Source: Eumeta japonica (lineage: Eukaryota; Arthropoda; Insecta; Lepidoptera; Psychidae). From it: 64,000 nt of DNA. Numbering within the stretch: position 1 is the stretch's first letter; each line of letters begins with the position of its first letter. The stretch is from positions 186,001 to 250,000 of the forward strand of contig BGZK01000094.1 in the NCBI GenBank assembly GCA_005406025.1. The letters are read 5' to 3'. A program made the position numbers and the translations under genes. Shown here piece by piece: positions 34,201-45,388 of this stretch. The notes beneath the pieces were generated by a model, which did no database searches, was not told where the DNA came from, and saw nothing but the letters and a program-made list of their open reading frames with translations.

Positions 34201-35228
34201 ATTATACAAATGAACCCAAATCCTAGTATCGTAAAAAATAACAAGCCCTTGTCAAAGATCATTTATTAATTCTTACGGCAGTATTCATTGTCTGTGTCTG
34301 AAAAGCGTATATTGGTGAAAGTTTCTACTTAGTTAAGATCATTATCATCATTGAATTTTATTTGGTATCATGCAATTTTCCAACTTCCTTTAAAAGCATT
34401 GTTAGGAGCTTAAAACCCATAAAATATTATCGTAGAAAAATTGAATTTTTATTAAATAGAATATATTTCCATTACGAATTTTCATTCATTTTCCATTTAT
34501 ACAAGACTTGTATAACCTGCTTACGAAAAGTTTAAAATATTAAATAAAAAAAATTCATATATATTGATAAAGTGTCTTATTAATATCTAATGAAAATTTT
34601 ATCATTTCTTATGAAAATGCAAACTGCCAGACATGATATCTAAAAGTAATTTAAGAAAAAAATGAATAAAAAACCATCAAAAATTCCTTATTATCTCTTT
34701 CTTGGCAAAACAAAGTTTCACACGAATTTTATATGGCGTTATATATTATGATGTCACAGGTACTTCATGCTCTTTCTGTCTAATTAGTAATTTAAAACAG
34801 TCATTATATGATTATTTTTAAATAATTTCTCTACATTCTTAAAATAAAAAGAAGCTTCTAACACAATAATTTTAAAAATGGTGAAATATCCTATATCATA
34901 TTTTAAGAAAATGGAATCTTCTATTAATTTCTGTGGGTTTGTTTACATTACAAATTCAAAAATAATAGCCATCATTTATAATTCAAATAGAATATAAAAA
35001 ACTCAAAGTTAAAGAGCACAATATTCCGTACATATACATAATGCAAAAGATTTTTTGTAAATCTTACCAAGCATTAAAAATAATACAGCAACTATCAAAG
35101 AAAAAACTTAATTATTTATAGTGAAATTTATTTCTAAGGAGACGTATCAAAACCTCATGTATTATAAATATTTATTGTACAAAATATTAGTGAATATCCT
35201 GTCACTTTGCTGGTTCTGATATAATACA
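34201..35228. other. AT-rich desert
   Basis: No gene recognised. Confidence 0.55.
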
Positions 35229-35720
35229 TCTTTTTACTCTTAGTCTGTATACCTATTTCTTTGTCGATGCCGGTCTCGATTCCGGCCAAACAGCGACCTT
35301 ATTCCCGTTTGCAAGTATTCACGCCGTAACGTGTGAATACTTGCAAGTCAAAGTTATATAAGAAGTTCCAATTGATTTGTGGAGTCCCAAAGGCGGTTTA
35401 TTATTGTACACCGATTTATTGTGTATTATTTCATCGGATATCGGCTAGTCTTTGACGTTCGTTGATCTCGGAATTAACTTAGGTAAGTCGTCGTTTTGGC
35501 TACAGAGTCCATCGGTTGGCTACGTGACCTTAGCTTCTAGTCATTCCGGCGGACGTGCGCCGATGAGTTCGAATGGCTTTTACTCGACCAACTTTTTCAT
35601 CGATATGGTACACGTTTACCTTTGGAAAACTTAATCTGTTTAATGCAACGATGCTACGTGGGTTTTCGCCTGGGTGGTCCGAGCCACTTCGGTACAGATT
35701 AAAAAGAAAGGCTGTTTCGT
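35229..35720. promoter_or_regulatory. GC-elevated block with a 14-bp inverted repeat
   Basis: Copies of TCGATTCCGGCC-type sequence at 35270-35290 suggest a remnant of the interspersed repeat. TTGCAAGTATTCAC (35309-35322) is repeated in inverse at 35333-35346. From 35440 the sequence is complex (ATCGGCTAGTCTTTGACG, CATTCCGGCGGACGTGCGCC, GGTGGTCCGAGCCAC). Overlapping frames of 60-113 codons exist on both strands, but none is protein-like. It is regulatory or a decayed element; I cannot decide. Confidence 0.35.
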
Positions 35721-36171
35721 TATATAGAAAGATTCCGTGTACAGCTATGAGGTTAAAACTGTCTATATGTATAACAAGAATACGATGTTTCTTAGTTACA
35801 TAACAGGTACTATTTCTATATCGAATGGCAAAATATGTATATGGAAATAATAAGCCTACACTAATTTGCATGAAAATGTTTTTTTTTTATGTGAATATTA
35901 GGATATATATAATTTAAGAATTGCTTAAAAATTACTCTTATGTGGAGGCAAGTCAGGTCAGAAATAATTTACAACCGTATAGGTGGTTAGGTTATATAAT
36001 ATTCTAGATAATTATGAAATAAGGCTTCGGGATGTGCTTTTCGAAGATTGTTACGGCAGATTGTTACTTTTTATACTTATCTAAATCCTTCATATGGAAG
36101 CTATAAATGACACGACCCAGAATATTTAATGTCTACAAAATATTAATGAAAAAAAAAATAATAGCGTAAGA
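35721..36171. other. AT-rich interval
   Basis: No gene recognised. Confidence 0.5.
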
Positions 36172-36215
36172 GGTAGGTTGCATGCTGCAAGTTACTACAT
36201 GTTGTACGTAAACGA
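36172..36215 (-). repeat. Short fragment related to the Penelope-flanking inverted repeat
   Basis: AGGTAGGTTGCATGCTGCAA, then GTTACTACATGTTGTACG, parallels 18330-18365 (AGGTGAATTGCATGCTGCAT, GTTAGTGCATGTTGC). It shows that the flanking repeat is a dispersed family member. Confidence 0.5.
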
Positions 36216-36574
36216 CGTGTTTTTATATACCAACTGTACTTCTTGAAACGCAAAGTAAAAAAGGTATTTAAGTTTTTTGTTTAACTTGGACAAATGATGT
36301 AGGTTCTGCTTACCCTTCTCAAAAAAAAACACCCAATAAGCTTCCCACAAGTTCTATAATAAATATAATGTGAGTATATGAACGAAAAAAAGCATAATAA
36401 TTAGCTTAACTACCCAAGCCCATGAAAATAAAATCCATAAATACAAGATGCGAATTTTATAAATATTTATATTCTCTCCCTAGTATTATAGCCGATTGTA
36501 TCTAAATTTATAAAATCTGTCGATATTCCTTCCTTAATACATACAGCTATGTATAAAGTTATTTATATGGACGC
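36216..36574. other. AT-rich interval
   Basis: No gene recognised. Confidence 0.5.
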
Positions 36575-36790
36575 GCGCACTTCTCGCTGTTTTGAACATA
36601 GGCTGTCCTTTATAACATGCGTCATAAATCAAACGCGGGAAGGGTGAAGCAGGTATGCTATATAGTCGGTTGAAGGCGACACACGTCGATACTGGGGGGA
36701 TGTGGGCTCGTGTTTTATTTTATTGAAGCTTGAGAGGCTGTGTTTCGAAAGGAAGATAAACATTGCCACCCTTTGCGACGTCAGCTTTTA
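36575..36790. promoter_or_regulatory. GC-elevated block
   Basis: The block reads GGACGCGCGCACTTCTCGC, GCGTCATAAATCAAACGCGG and GGCGACACACGTCGATACTG with a G6 run. TTTATAAC and CATAAATCA resemble posterior Hox/Caudal-type sites. Putative enhancer, unproven. Confidence 0.3.
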
Positions 36791-36978
36791 GACATTTGGC
36801 ACGATGACCGAGAAACGGAAAACCCATACATTGTTTATATCTCGAAATAAAAATGCATCCGCGGAAGTCATACGTATTCCTTTATTATAACCCCGATTCT
36901 CACGACGACTAATCTACTTTCTAATAGCGAATGATTCTATATATATATATGCATACATACATATATGTATGTATGTAT

Positions 36979-37024
36979 GCGGCAAATAGACTTTGTATAT
37001 ATATATACAAAGTCTATTTGCCGC
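36979..37024. repeat. 46-bp perfect palindrome
   Basis: GCGGCAAATAGACTTTGTATATA is followed immediately by its exact complement, with the centre between 37001 and 37002. A second, imperfect palindrome of GCATACATACATA / TATGTATGTATGC lies directly upstream at about 36950-36980. Strong cruciform potential. Confidence 0.97.
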
Positions 37025-37639
37025 GCATATATGCCTTAGGAGAAATATTCAAAATGTTTCGCATGTCTGGTCTAAATGCGGCTTCAGTAACTTTCTTTTC
37101 TTTTCGTAAGCACACGTTACACGCAAAATACGTACAAAGGCTATGTACTTATTTTTGAGCATGAAAGGGCTGAAAGGTGATTTTGAGGGTATATATAGAA
37201 ATGATATAATATGTCATATGTTAAAATAACGAATGACCGATAATATCTGACAAAAATAGTGATTCGCATTTGCAAGTATCTTATGTGGGACGTGGTTAGG
37301 CACATACATTTTTTATTATTTTTGTGAAATGTTTTTACACCAATTTCGATTTTACCGCATGCGACATACTATTAAGTGACTATAAAGAAGAAGTAAATAC
37401 TGGAGGTGACTCCGTACTTAGTTGCATGGAGATCACACTCATTTGGGATTGATATAATAAATGTCTTAAATCGTTAATTATATTTACAGTAATAAAAACG
37501 ATATTGATGTGCAGGTAAGTCCCGCGTATGTTATATGCAATATGGGAATTACGAAACTAAAGAGAATGTTTAATAATCAATTCGTGACAAAATACTTATG
37601 TACCTACTCCATTCTTATCTTGTAAATCAGTAAATAGTA
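37025..37639. other. AT-rich interval
   Basis: No gene recognised. A 25-bp segment between TATATTTACAG and CAG/GTAAGT near 37490-37515 looks like a microexon but has an in-frame stop in two frames. Confidence 0.4.
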
Positions 37640-37645
37640 TTTATT
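37640..37645 (-). promoter_or_regulatory. Polyadenylation signal (AATAAA, minus strand)
   Basis: About 145 nt downstream of the stop codon of the exon candidate at 37790-37946. Confidence 0.3.
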
Positions 37646-37789
37646 ATAAGTAAATTTTTGTTTTAAGACTTGTGATAAATGTTTTAAATATAATCTACGC
37701 GTAACTCGTATTAACTGCTCTAAGTTAAATGCTCACCCGATTTAAATAAAAAAAAACACAGCGGCGAATCGGTATCAGCCGTCATTTGG

Positions 37790-37946
37790 TTATAAATTGT
37801 TTTTGGTGCGATGCGGCTCTCTCGTGTTTTCGCCAAAAAACTTGCCACAGCCGTAGTTACAGCAAACTTTAAGCGAATATATATTACAAGAGCTGCAATA
37901 TTCCGCGATCCCATCTCTCCAGACGATGCCATGCTCACATTTTTTG
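37790..37946 (-). CDS. Candidate 3'-terminal exon, cysteine-rich peptide, unknown
   Basis: On the minus strand the acceptor AACTATTTCAG is followed by one base that completes a codon. Then come 51 open codons and TAA at 37790-37792. The peptide is cysteine-rich: it opens KKCEHGIVWRDG, then EYCSSCNIY, a CC pair and GCGKFFGENTREP. Seven cysteines in 51 residues, with paired spacing (C-x2-C, CC, x3, C), are unlike random AT-rich translation and suggest a small metal-binding or disulphide domain. The same DNA is open in two other frames (minus 37720-37938; plus 37811-38035) because its GC is raised, so coding is not certain. The exon shares splice phase with 38088-38250 and has its own AATAAA. 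The family is not recognised. Confidence 0.38.
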
Positions 37947-37975
37947 CTGAAATAGTTTCACGGACAAAAATGTAC

Positions 37976-37981
37976 TTTATT
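37976..37981 (-). promoter_or_regulatory. Polyadenylation signal (AATAAA, minus strand)
   Basis: About 107 nt downstream of the stop of exon candidate 38088-38250. It lies just upstream of the acceptor of the next exon candidate, as expected for alternative last exons. Confidence 0.35.
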
Positions 37982-38087
37982 TATTTAAGCAAAGAGACGA
38001 TATTTCTAAACTTTAAAAGCTACAGTGAAACATAAAATTGAAAGAAAAATTGAACCATACATTCAGTATTAATAAAGTGCATTTTGC

Positions 38088-38250
38088 CTAATACAACATA
38101 GTTGCTGCTCCTGACACTTGATACATTTGCTTCGAGCATAGCTGTTGCAAGATCAGTTTATCGAAAAGTTTCCTTTGCGTATCATTTACTTCGAATATAA
38201 GAATTTTTTTGACCGGTTGTTTACCACATATTTTCGTAATCTGTTTTAAT
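38088..38250 (-). CDS. Candidate 3'-terminal coding exon, unknown protein
   Basis: A strong minus-strand acceptor (pyrimidine-rich TTCTTATTCGCATTTCAG) precedes 53 open codons and TAG at 38088-38090. The peptide starts LKQITKICGKQPVKK, has a hydrophobic ILIFE strand followed by NDTQRKLFDKLILQQL, which could form an amphipathic helix, and ends VSGAATMLY. The exon begins with one base completing a codon, the same phase as 37790-37946. A weak internal donor (GAA/GTAAAT, about 38190) could instead make it an internal exon. No domain is recognised, and no upstream exon could be placed in the window. If real, the gene is transcribed from higher coordinates with alternative 3' ends. Confidence 0.4.
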
Positions 38251-40039
38251 CTGAAATGCGAATAAGAATTAAGGTTACAATTTGGATTCAGAGTAGAAAC
38301 CTTTTTCGTTTTACCATTAACAAAGTACAATCATAAACGTTTCGGTTATGGAAACACTTATAATGTTTTTTTCGCTAATATCTGTGCCGTAGACATTAAT
38401 TAAATGCCGTAATACGTACTGTATATTAAATAATTCACTATTTTTTTCATTAAAACGATTGTGGTCATTATTTCATAAACGAATATCAATACTATCCTCA
38501 CACATATATATGTCATGGTTAGAAATATGTAGTATAATCAATCGATATTAATGCTAAATATAATATCACATGAAAAAAGTCGGCTTAATTTTAGTATTGT
38601 AAATTACTATGGTAAAAGCTTTCAATTGGTATTAGTATCATCCTACATAAAGGCAATATTTAGGTATTTTATATACTTTATTCACAAATATAAATAAATA
38701 TCATCAAAACACATTCTGCGATCCTCATGTAATAGGCACCTAAGAATAAAAATAATCAAACTTATTATATAATTGATTACATATAATTTTGTTTTTAATA
38801 TATAATCACATAATAATAGAAATATGAAAGAAAATTTCTTTGGATTTTTTTTCTTGAATTATATTCAAATTTAAAGAGAGGGTTGCATTCAATATATAGA
38901 CATAGAAATATAACCTAGATTTCATGACTTTTATGGTACAACTGTAAACATCTCTTATTTTATTTTGTTGTTTATGTTATTATAATATATATCATATCCT
39001 TCGTGATCATGAATTACTTATTTCAGGCTGTTCGATTATCTAAAATTTGGAGATAAGTTGAAAATTAATGCGAAAACAAATTAAATATATATATTTAAAA
39101 ACAATCCTTTTCAAATAATTTTACAATATATGAAAAAAAACTGTAGGTCATAAAATGCTCTTCATCGTGATATTAAAAAATATGGGATCATTTTACTACG
39201 AATAAATAAATTATTTTTATACTTTTTGGAATATCATGCCGACAGAAATGTGATTACTGTGAAAGACGACATTGACGTATAAACAAACTAACGAACACCA
39301 ATACAGACTCAGTCTTAATATTTTAAACACGAAACCCGAAAAAAATAATCACCGCCAAGAGAAAGGTAAAATGTCGAAAGATATCCTAATTTACATGCCA
39401 AACAAAATACAAACACATTTTTTACCTATTTGACACTTCTGGGCTAAAATATCAAAAAGATTGTTGTAATGTTTAAAGGTATTTTCTATAAACAAAATGG
39501 AATATAACATAATACCATGTAAATACGTTTATATGGTATTATACTCGTATCACATATTGACGTTTATGAAAAACCATCAAGATTTTGTTTCTTCCGAGTT
39601 TTATAACTTTTATCGCTGTCTTGAATCCTCTTATACTTTTAGGTATTTATTTTATGAAATCATAGACAAAAACCTTGATTAAAAACATTTTTGTGTAAAT
39701 ACAATTTTATTTAGTTAAAAGGTCGTAGAAAATATTTTAAAGAGTAATTTTATTGTGTACATAAAAATAAGGTACACATAGAGATATAAAATCGAGGGGG
39801 CATTATGTTGATTTATGATCATAATGAAATCATCCGTTTTTTAAATATTTTACGGATTGTAAATATCGTATTCTTATATTTGAAATATGTAAAATATTAT
39901 CGTATCGTATTAGAATTATTTTTAATAAATCACCTAAAGTTTCTATTAAACGAATATTACAATATGTATGTTCATCCCCCATAATATTCAAAATTTATTT
40001 CGGAAAGATATTCTAGTTGAAGTAAAAGAGGGACTACGT
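38251..40039. other. AT-rich desert
   Basis: About 1.8 kb, no gene recognised. Confidence 0.55.
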
Positions 40040-40440
40040 ATAGGTACCTACACATGACGTAGATTTAGGTGGGTGTTTTGGCTCCTATGTACCTATCCCT
40101 CCGTAATATCAGAGTGAAATCCCTCGAGACAAATAAGACAGTCGTACCTCCGAAATCGGGGATCTAGGAGAGACTATAGCGGTGTACGCTACAAAATATC
40201 CCTGCCTCGATTCAATATTGGAGTGCTGCCGAATCATTTGGGAGTTCGGCTGTCCAGGCATTACCCCCTTAAGGAGGCTCTAAGGATTTTCCCATGTCTA
40301 AAACATCACAACCCATATCACGTAGATCCTTACAGATGCAATAGCCTTTCTTTCGGCCCATTTGTTGGCCCAAGAGGCGTATTAGGCTGTGTCTACACAG
40401 CTCGAGGAATGTACAAACATAATCAAGGGAGGGAGTTCTA
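40040..40440 (+). other. Unclassified mixed-composition block with long open frames
   Basis: A compositional island (GGTGGGTGTTTTGGCTCC, GTAATATCAGAGTGAAATC, CGGGGATCTAGGAGAGAC, CATTACCCCCTTAAGG). One plus-strand frame is open for about 107 codons from 40118 to TAG at 40439, ending GVYTARGMYKHNQGREF-like (exact: VYTARGMYKHNQGREF). Other plus frames are open in parts and read equally protein-like (VKSLETNKTVVPPKSGI from 40111; GETIAVYATKYPCLDSI from about 40170). The pattern fits a decayed coding sequence with frameshifts, probably of a transposable element, but no motif identifies it. Confidence 0.35.
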
Positions 40441-40879
40441 GCCAAACAATATTTTTTCGCCGGAAAGTATTATGTGTGCGTAGAAAAATTTCCACTATGT
40501 TGTTTGTCTGTTTTGATATCTATAAGAAGTAGATAGTATATATAAGGTATGTGTATACGATGTTGTTCAATCAGTGCTCTAAAAGTTTACAAATTGCGAA
40601 TTAATTTTACGATATATTAATAATATTTACATAATCGAAATAACATATGTCCGGATTATTATATTGCGTACTTATCGACAAACCTTTAATTTTATGAATA
40701 AATAAGAGTCCATATTTAAACTAGCTACCCATTTAGATTTCTATGCTATATATGTATATATACATATTTGAACATATATTATATACTTTCTATAAATCAG
40801 ACAAATAAAACTTCCCCTCTATTTATTAGGTAGGCACATCTCTTCGACAAATTTTATTCGGTCGTGTTTCCTACAATCT
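40441..40879. other. AT-rich interval
   Basis: No gene recognised. Confidence 0.5.
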
Positions 40880-40985
40880 CGCTATACTCCATTTTGTGCG
40901 CCGTGACATTTAGAAATGAAAAGCCGGAAGCGCCGGCAAAGAACGTTACCGGTGTAGGCGAAATTAATGTCAGGGTTTTGCGTAT
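40880..40985. promoter_or_regulatory. Small GC-elevated block
   Basis: The block reads GCCGGAAGCGCCGGCAAAG (two GCCGG units) and GTTACCGGTGTAGGCG. Weak candidate regulatory element. Confidence 0.2.
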
Positions 40986-41395
40986 CTATGCTTAGCTAGA
41001 TATTGAATTGTATGATTCACGTTTTAGAAATTCTGTTGTAACATTTTATATGTTAATTTACCTTCTGACCTCTCTTCACGTATTCAGTGTTAAGTTTGTA
41101 TACGCGTATTAGTAATGAATTTTAGATAAATAAATAAATATACCTGAATAATAATACGTTACTTACGCCTCGTATTTTACTTTACTTTTACAAAATTTAC
41201 GTCTCGTACTGAAATCGCCTCAAGTATAGAGATGTTTACATTGCAATAAATTTATTGAACATGTAGGTAATACCGTATATGTTAATTACCTTTACCGTAA
41301 ATAAAATTGTGTTTGACTTAAGGAATGGTAGACAAATCCTATACAAAAGGTAGATGATAATTTTTTAATTACTATATTTGAAACTTTTTTAATTA

Positions 41396-41407
41396 AAAAG
41401 AGTGTAG

Positions 41408-41452
<45 letters not shown>

Positions 41453-41463
41453 TACACTCTTTT
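41396..41463. repeat. (AT)20 microsatellite bracketed by a 13-bp inverted repeat
   Basis: AAAAGAGTGTAGT (41396-41408) and its exact complement (41451-41463) enclose 40 bp of uninterrupted AT at 41411-41450. The whole unit can fold into one long hairpin. Confidence 0.95.
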
Positions 41464-42159
41464 ATATGTATATATGTGAAAAAAATTATGATTCTAGTTT
41501 TTGTTATCACATTTACTCGGCTTTTATATTTCTTCTAGTATTTACAATGTTAGTTCAACGACTCACATAAACTCGAGGTCCAGAAAATTTACTTTCGTTC
41601 CGAATATAATTTTCATTATATGGAAATTTGGAATAAAGATACTAAAATTGCATGTACATTTTATTCAAATTTATGTAGAAACTTATACATTAACGTTGAT
41701 GTATTCTTTTTTTATCTAATCACGGAGCGTATCTATTTAATACGATGTTAAAAATAAACCAACAAAGGAAATAATATACACATTATGTATTATATATTTT
41801 CTAAAAAGTATTTGAAAAACTATTTATACCTTTTTGAAGTGTTTGATTTTTCAAATTCGATATTTGATATATTTAAAACTACAAAATAATATATGAGCTA
41901 TAATTAAATAATTCAAACAAATCGAAATTTCAAATTAAATGAGTTATTCAACTGCAGTTCAATTGATTTTCTATCCCATTTTGAAAATCGCTGAAAAATA
42001 ATTGAATATTTAATTTCACTTTTCTATTACTCGTTTTCTTATCATATCTAAGTAAATCTACATTATTTCTATGGATATATATTAATTGTTAATGTGGATA
42101 CACGAAAAAAAAATATTACGTTAGGTTTTCGGCGCTTTATAGATAAGACACAAACTCCC
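41464..42159. other. AT-rich interval
   Basis: No gene recognised. The 72-codon frame at 41501-41719 is AT-biased and unsupported. Confidence 0.5.
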
Positions 42160-42428
42160 ACAATAATTGTACATCACAATTAGAAGTACGAGCTTCAGAC
42201 TTCCACTTTTATGACTGTATGTGTCGCGGGCTGCTAAAATCCGTTGTCACTAATACGGTAACAACAGGACCAATACCTTAATGTATTTTCCGACACTTGC
42301 GACGACTTGTCTTAAGTTAAAGACCTATTCATCAAAGCCTTCATAGTTACGATGGCTACCTAGAACCAGAAGACAGTGTCTCCTGGTTCTAAGCAAAGTT
42401 CTTGACCACGCGGCCACTACCTCTGATA
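42160..42428 (-). repeat. tRNA-derived SINE-like element (minus strand)
   Basis: On the minus strand an A-box-like TGGCCGCGTGGTCAAG (A box at 42406-42416) is followed about 49 bp later by a decayed B box (GGTTCTAGGT at 42358-42367), the spacing of a tRNA promoter. A non-tRNA tail contains GTGTCGGAAAATACATTAAGG and GTGACAACGG. A 15-bp inverted repeat (42361-42391) overlaps the tRNA-like part. Not a functional tRNA. Confidence 0.45.
42361..42391. repeat. 15-bp inverted repeat, 1-nt spacer
   Basis: TAGAACCAGAAGACA, G, TGTCTCCTGGTTCTA. One mismatch. Confidence 0.9.
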
Positions 42429-43369
42429 AAAAAAAAATTATGCATTAAATAAATCAATCAATGATTTTTTCATATGCCTCATAGAAAATTAAATAAATAG
42501 AGGGTCAGTTATCGACGTTCGTTAAAAGTGAGACAGTATATATATCGACATAGGAAAAAACGGCACGGGTTTTAAGAATTTAAAAATAGTTGTTTTCATT
42601 TATATTACCTTTTTCTTATCCATTTTTTATAATTACTTTCAAGGTACAGACAAACCCGGTTCTACTGTTTTAATATATGTACAGATAATGTGAAAGTTAT
42701 TTGCCAATATTAGGACCTAATGTTCAAATATTGTACTTATTAGTTTGTTTAGACTTACCGGGTCAAAATATGATGAGCGAGGGAATCCACCGAGTACCAC
42801 CCAAGCGAAAGTCTTTTATTGTAATTAGTATTAACGTGTGATTAGTTCTCGTGCTACTTTTCGCATCTGATTGCACCGTTAATATATGTTCCTTAAATAT
42901 TATTTGCTATTACTTTTTGCTTTACTGGCTGTTTAATTCTTGTTATCATTATATATATCAATATTTGTATTGTAGAAATATATTTTTGAGTAATTACAAT
43001 GTCTCTTATTGTTAGTGCAACATAAAATTACATATATTTTTTTTAACTGACCCTTGTATCTGTTCTCTGACTTGTTGTCAGAGATTGTCTAAATTTATTT
43101 TCACACATTCTAGTATCTACTGAAGTGATGATATTAATTACTTCTATTCTATTTATTATGCACCCATTTTTCTTCATACTTTTTATTGCTATATATGTTA
43201 TTTAATATAAAGTTTACAATTTTAGTATAAAAAATACATTGTAATAAAAATTTAAATATAAAACATGGTCTGAATTATTAAAACGGACCTGACAGATCTT
43301 GTTTTTCTTCGTTGTAATAACAAATACGATTTCGCAATATGTACATCGATCTATATATACTGATAGTGT
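42429..43369. other. AT-rich interval
   Basis: No gene recognised. Confidence 0.5.
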
Positions 43370-43665
43370 CCAAAATCCACGTTCATCGATCTACGTGAAC
43401 AACAAAGAGTACAAGGTTCACTCAAAGCATAACGGCGTTCATGTAGCTCGTACACACGGAAAGCTCTCACTCATTACAGTACACCTATATAGCCGGAGGG
43501 CGCCGGCGGCGCGAGTGCACCGAACATAACGAAAGGCACTCCTTTTGAAAGGAAATCGCTCCGAGTGCACTCGGCGCGCATGCTGGATGCGTGCGAACGA
43601 CCCTTCTATTGTGGACGGCGATTAGAATGGACTGAGGGCAAACACCGGGAGAAAGCTCTGGAGTA
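43370..43665. promoter_or_regulatory. GC-elevated block, promoter-like
   Basis: The plus strand has ACCTATATAGCCGG (TATA-like, about 43485-43495), followed by a GC-rich GGGCGCCGGCGGCGCGAGTGC. GAGTGCACC and GAGTGCACTCGG repeat a palindromic GAGTGCACTC core, and GGCGCGCATGCTGG resembles the NRF1-type site. No initiator plus open frame downstream could be established. Confidence 0.35.
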
Positions 43666-45388
43666 TATGTGGTACATACTGATAAATTATGTGCTTAGTA
43701 AAATTAAACAATTGTAAACACAACTTCATTTGTGATGTAAAATAAAAAATAATCGTTGATACAGACATTATTTTTAAATAGCGTTTAATAAACAAATATG
43801 TTCATGTGATGACTTTGAGATGGTGTTTGCATGTCTCTGTTATATTCCAATTGACTTTATAGTATAGTATTTTTTTTGTCATGTATAGTAAGTATAGTAT
43901 TCATATTACATTATAATATTTTTTTATTCACACAAGTTCTTAAAAGAAGATTTTTCGAACATTCTTAAAAACCTCCTTCCTTTATTAAATGTTATACCTA
44001 ACTCAAATAATTTATAAAGGTTTCTGTATGTAAGAAACAAAATTTTTTTAGACTAACCGAATATAGTGGCCTATTTTTTTAAAAGTAGCATGAGTCGTTA
44101 ATAAAGATTTGTACCTACTGCATATAAACTATCAATATTTTTTTATTATATATACTATTTACTATATATAACAAAATCAACAGCTTGTAATACGAAATAC
44201 TTATTCTTGAGAAATTGACTCACAATCAGTCCTTAGGAATTTTTTTTTATATAGCTTTTTGATAGGTTCCTTGACATAATTAAGAGGTTCTTACGAATAT
44301 GAATATGCTTCAAAAAAACTTTGTCGCTCTTAATTATCTTTCTCACTTAGATAACTATACAAATTTAATTCATTTATATTTTAATGCGTAATAAACAACA
44401 GAGAAGTTTAAATTCTAATTCATATAAATCATATTATGTTAGAGAGATGAATAGATATAAAGATAACAAACAATACGCATAAACAAAATATAAAGCCTTA
44501 TTTTAGTCTAACAAATACTTATTTTAGTCGAGAATACAAAAACAATAAGTTTTTAGATAGAAAAAAGCTGAATTTTTAGGACGAATTTACCTAGTAGAAG
44601 GTAATAAATTCTCTTACTTATATTCCATAGGAATATTACATTTACAATAATACAACCAAGCATTAGAGTGTTTCTTAATCATCATTTTACAGAAACCGGT
44701 TAATAACAACACCAGCGTCGTACAATTTAGACGACTCACTTTCATCTGCAGGAATGTTCGGAATTCTTGTGTAGTGAGGCAACGCTCTTTGTCGAAGCGG
44801 CGCCGCAATGAGCCTTACGCTCGGTGCGCGTACACATATCTAAAACTCCTAATAATAAATGAAACAATATGGGAGTACCACGTGAAAAATGACATTTTGT
44901 AAAAGCTTTGTTTTGTATTTATTTATTGTCATGATATTTTCAATATCTCTCAATAATATCAACATCAAATCCAAATGGGGTTATTCAAACCTGATTCTTA
45001 TATAAGTATAGTCGTGACACTAAAATCAATTGAAAATAAAATTTTGTACTATTCTTGAAAATATTAGAATAACAACGTATATTTATCAAAATAGTAGTTT
45101 TTATACCGTGGTTTATATAAAGTTTAGTCGTTTACATTGTTCAATATGTAACTGATTGTCATCCTCATTTTAAATTCTTACACACTTTAATTGTAATGGT
45201 CGTGGTTTTTGATTGGTCGCTTTGTTGCAAGTTCAAATGCATATTTTATAATTGTAACCTTGGGGTAAAGAATACATGCAGAAACAAAGAATAAGATAAA
45301 AGATGTCTACAACAGAAAGGTTAATGATTCAAGTCAAGTGAAAAGAGTTGCAAAATTCATAAATAAATGTTCTGGAGCATGAAAAACA
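43666..45388. other. AT-rich interval with one GC patch
   Basis: A GC patch at 44740-44835 (CTTTGTCGAAGCGGCGCCGC, TTACGCTCGGTGCGCG). The 64-codon minus frame over it is not supported. Otherwise nothing recognised. Confidence 0.45.

Noticed and set aside
35530..35871. 113-codon minus-strand frame
   Set aside because: Overlaps two open plus-strand frames. Its content does not resemble a protein family, and it partly covers AT-rich flank.
37490..37515. 25-nt microexon between TATATTTACAG and CAG/GTAAGT
   Set aside because: Stops in two of three frames and no neighbouring exons. Such acceptor-donor pairs occur by chance in AT-rich DNA.
37790..37946. Assignment of the cysteine-rich exon candidate to the Diedel family
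   Set aside because: A DG...YC..CNI...GC order faintly recalls it, but other conserved cysteines and the glycine-cysteine core are not matched, and no alignment could be run.
44614..44808. 64-codon minus-strand frame with a CAG and GTGAGT nearby
   Set aside because: No ATG start in register (it would begin at TTG), and the peptide is not protein-like.
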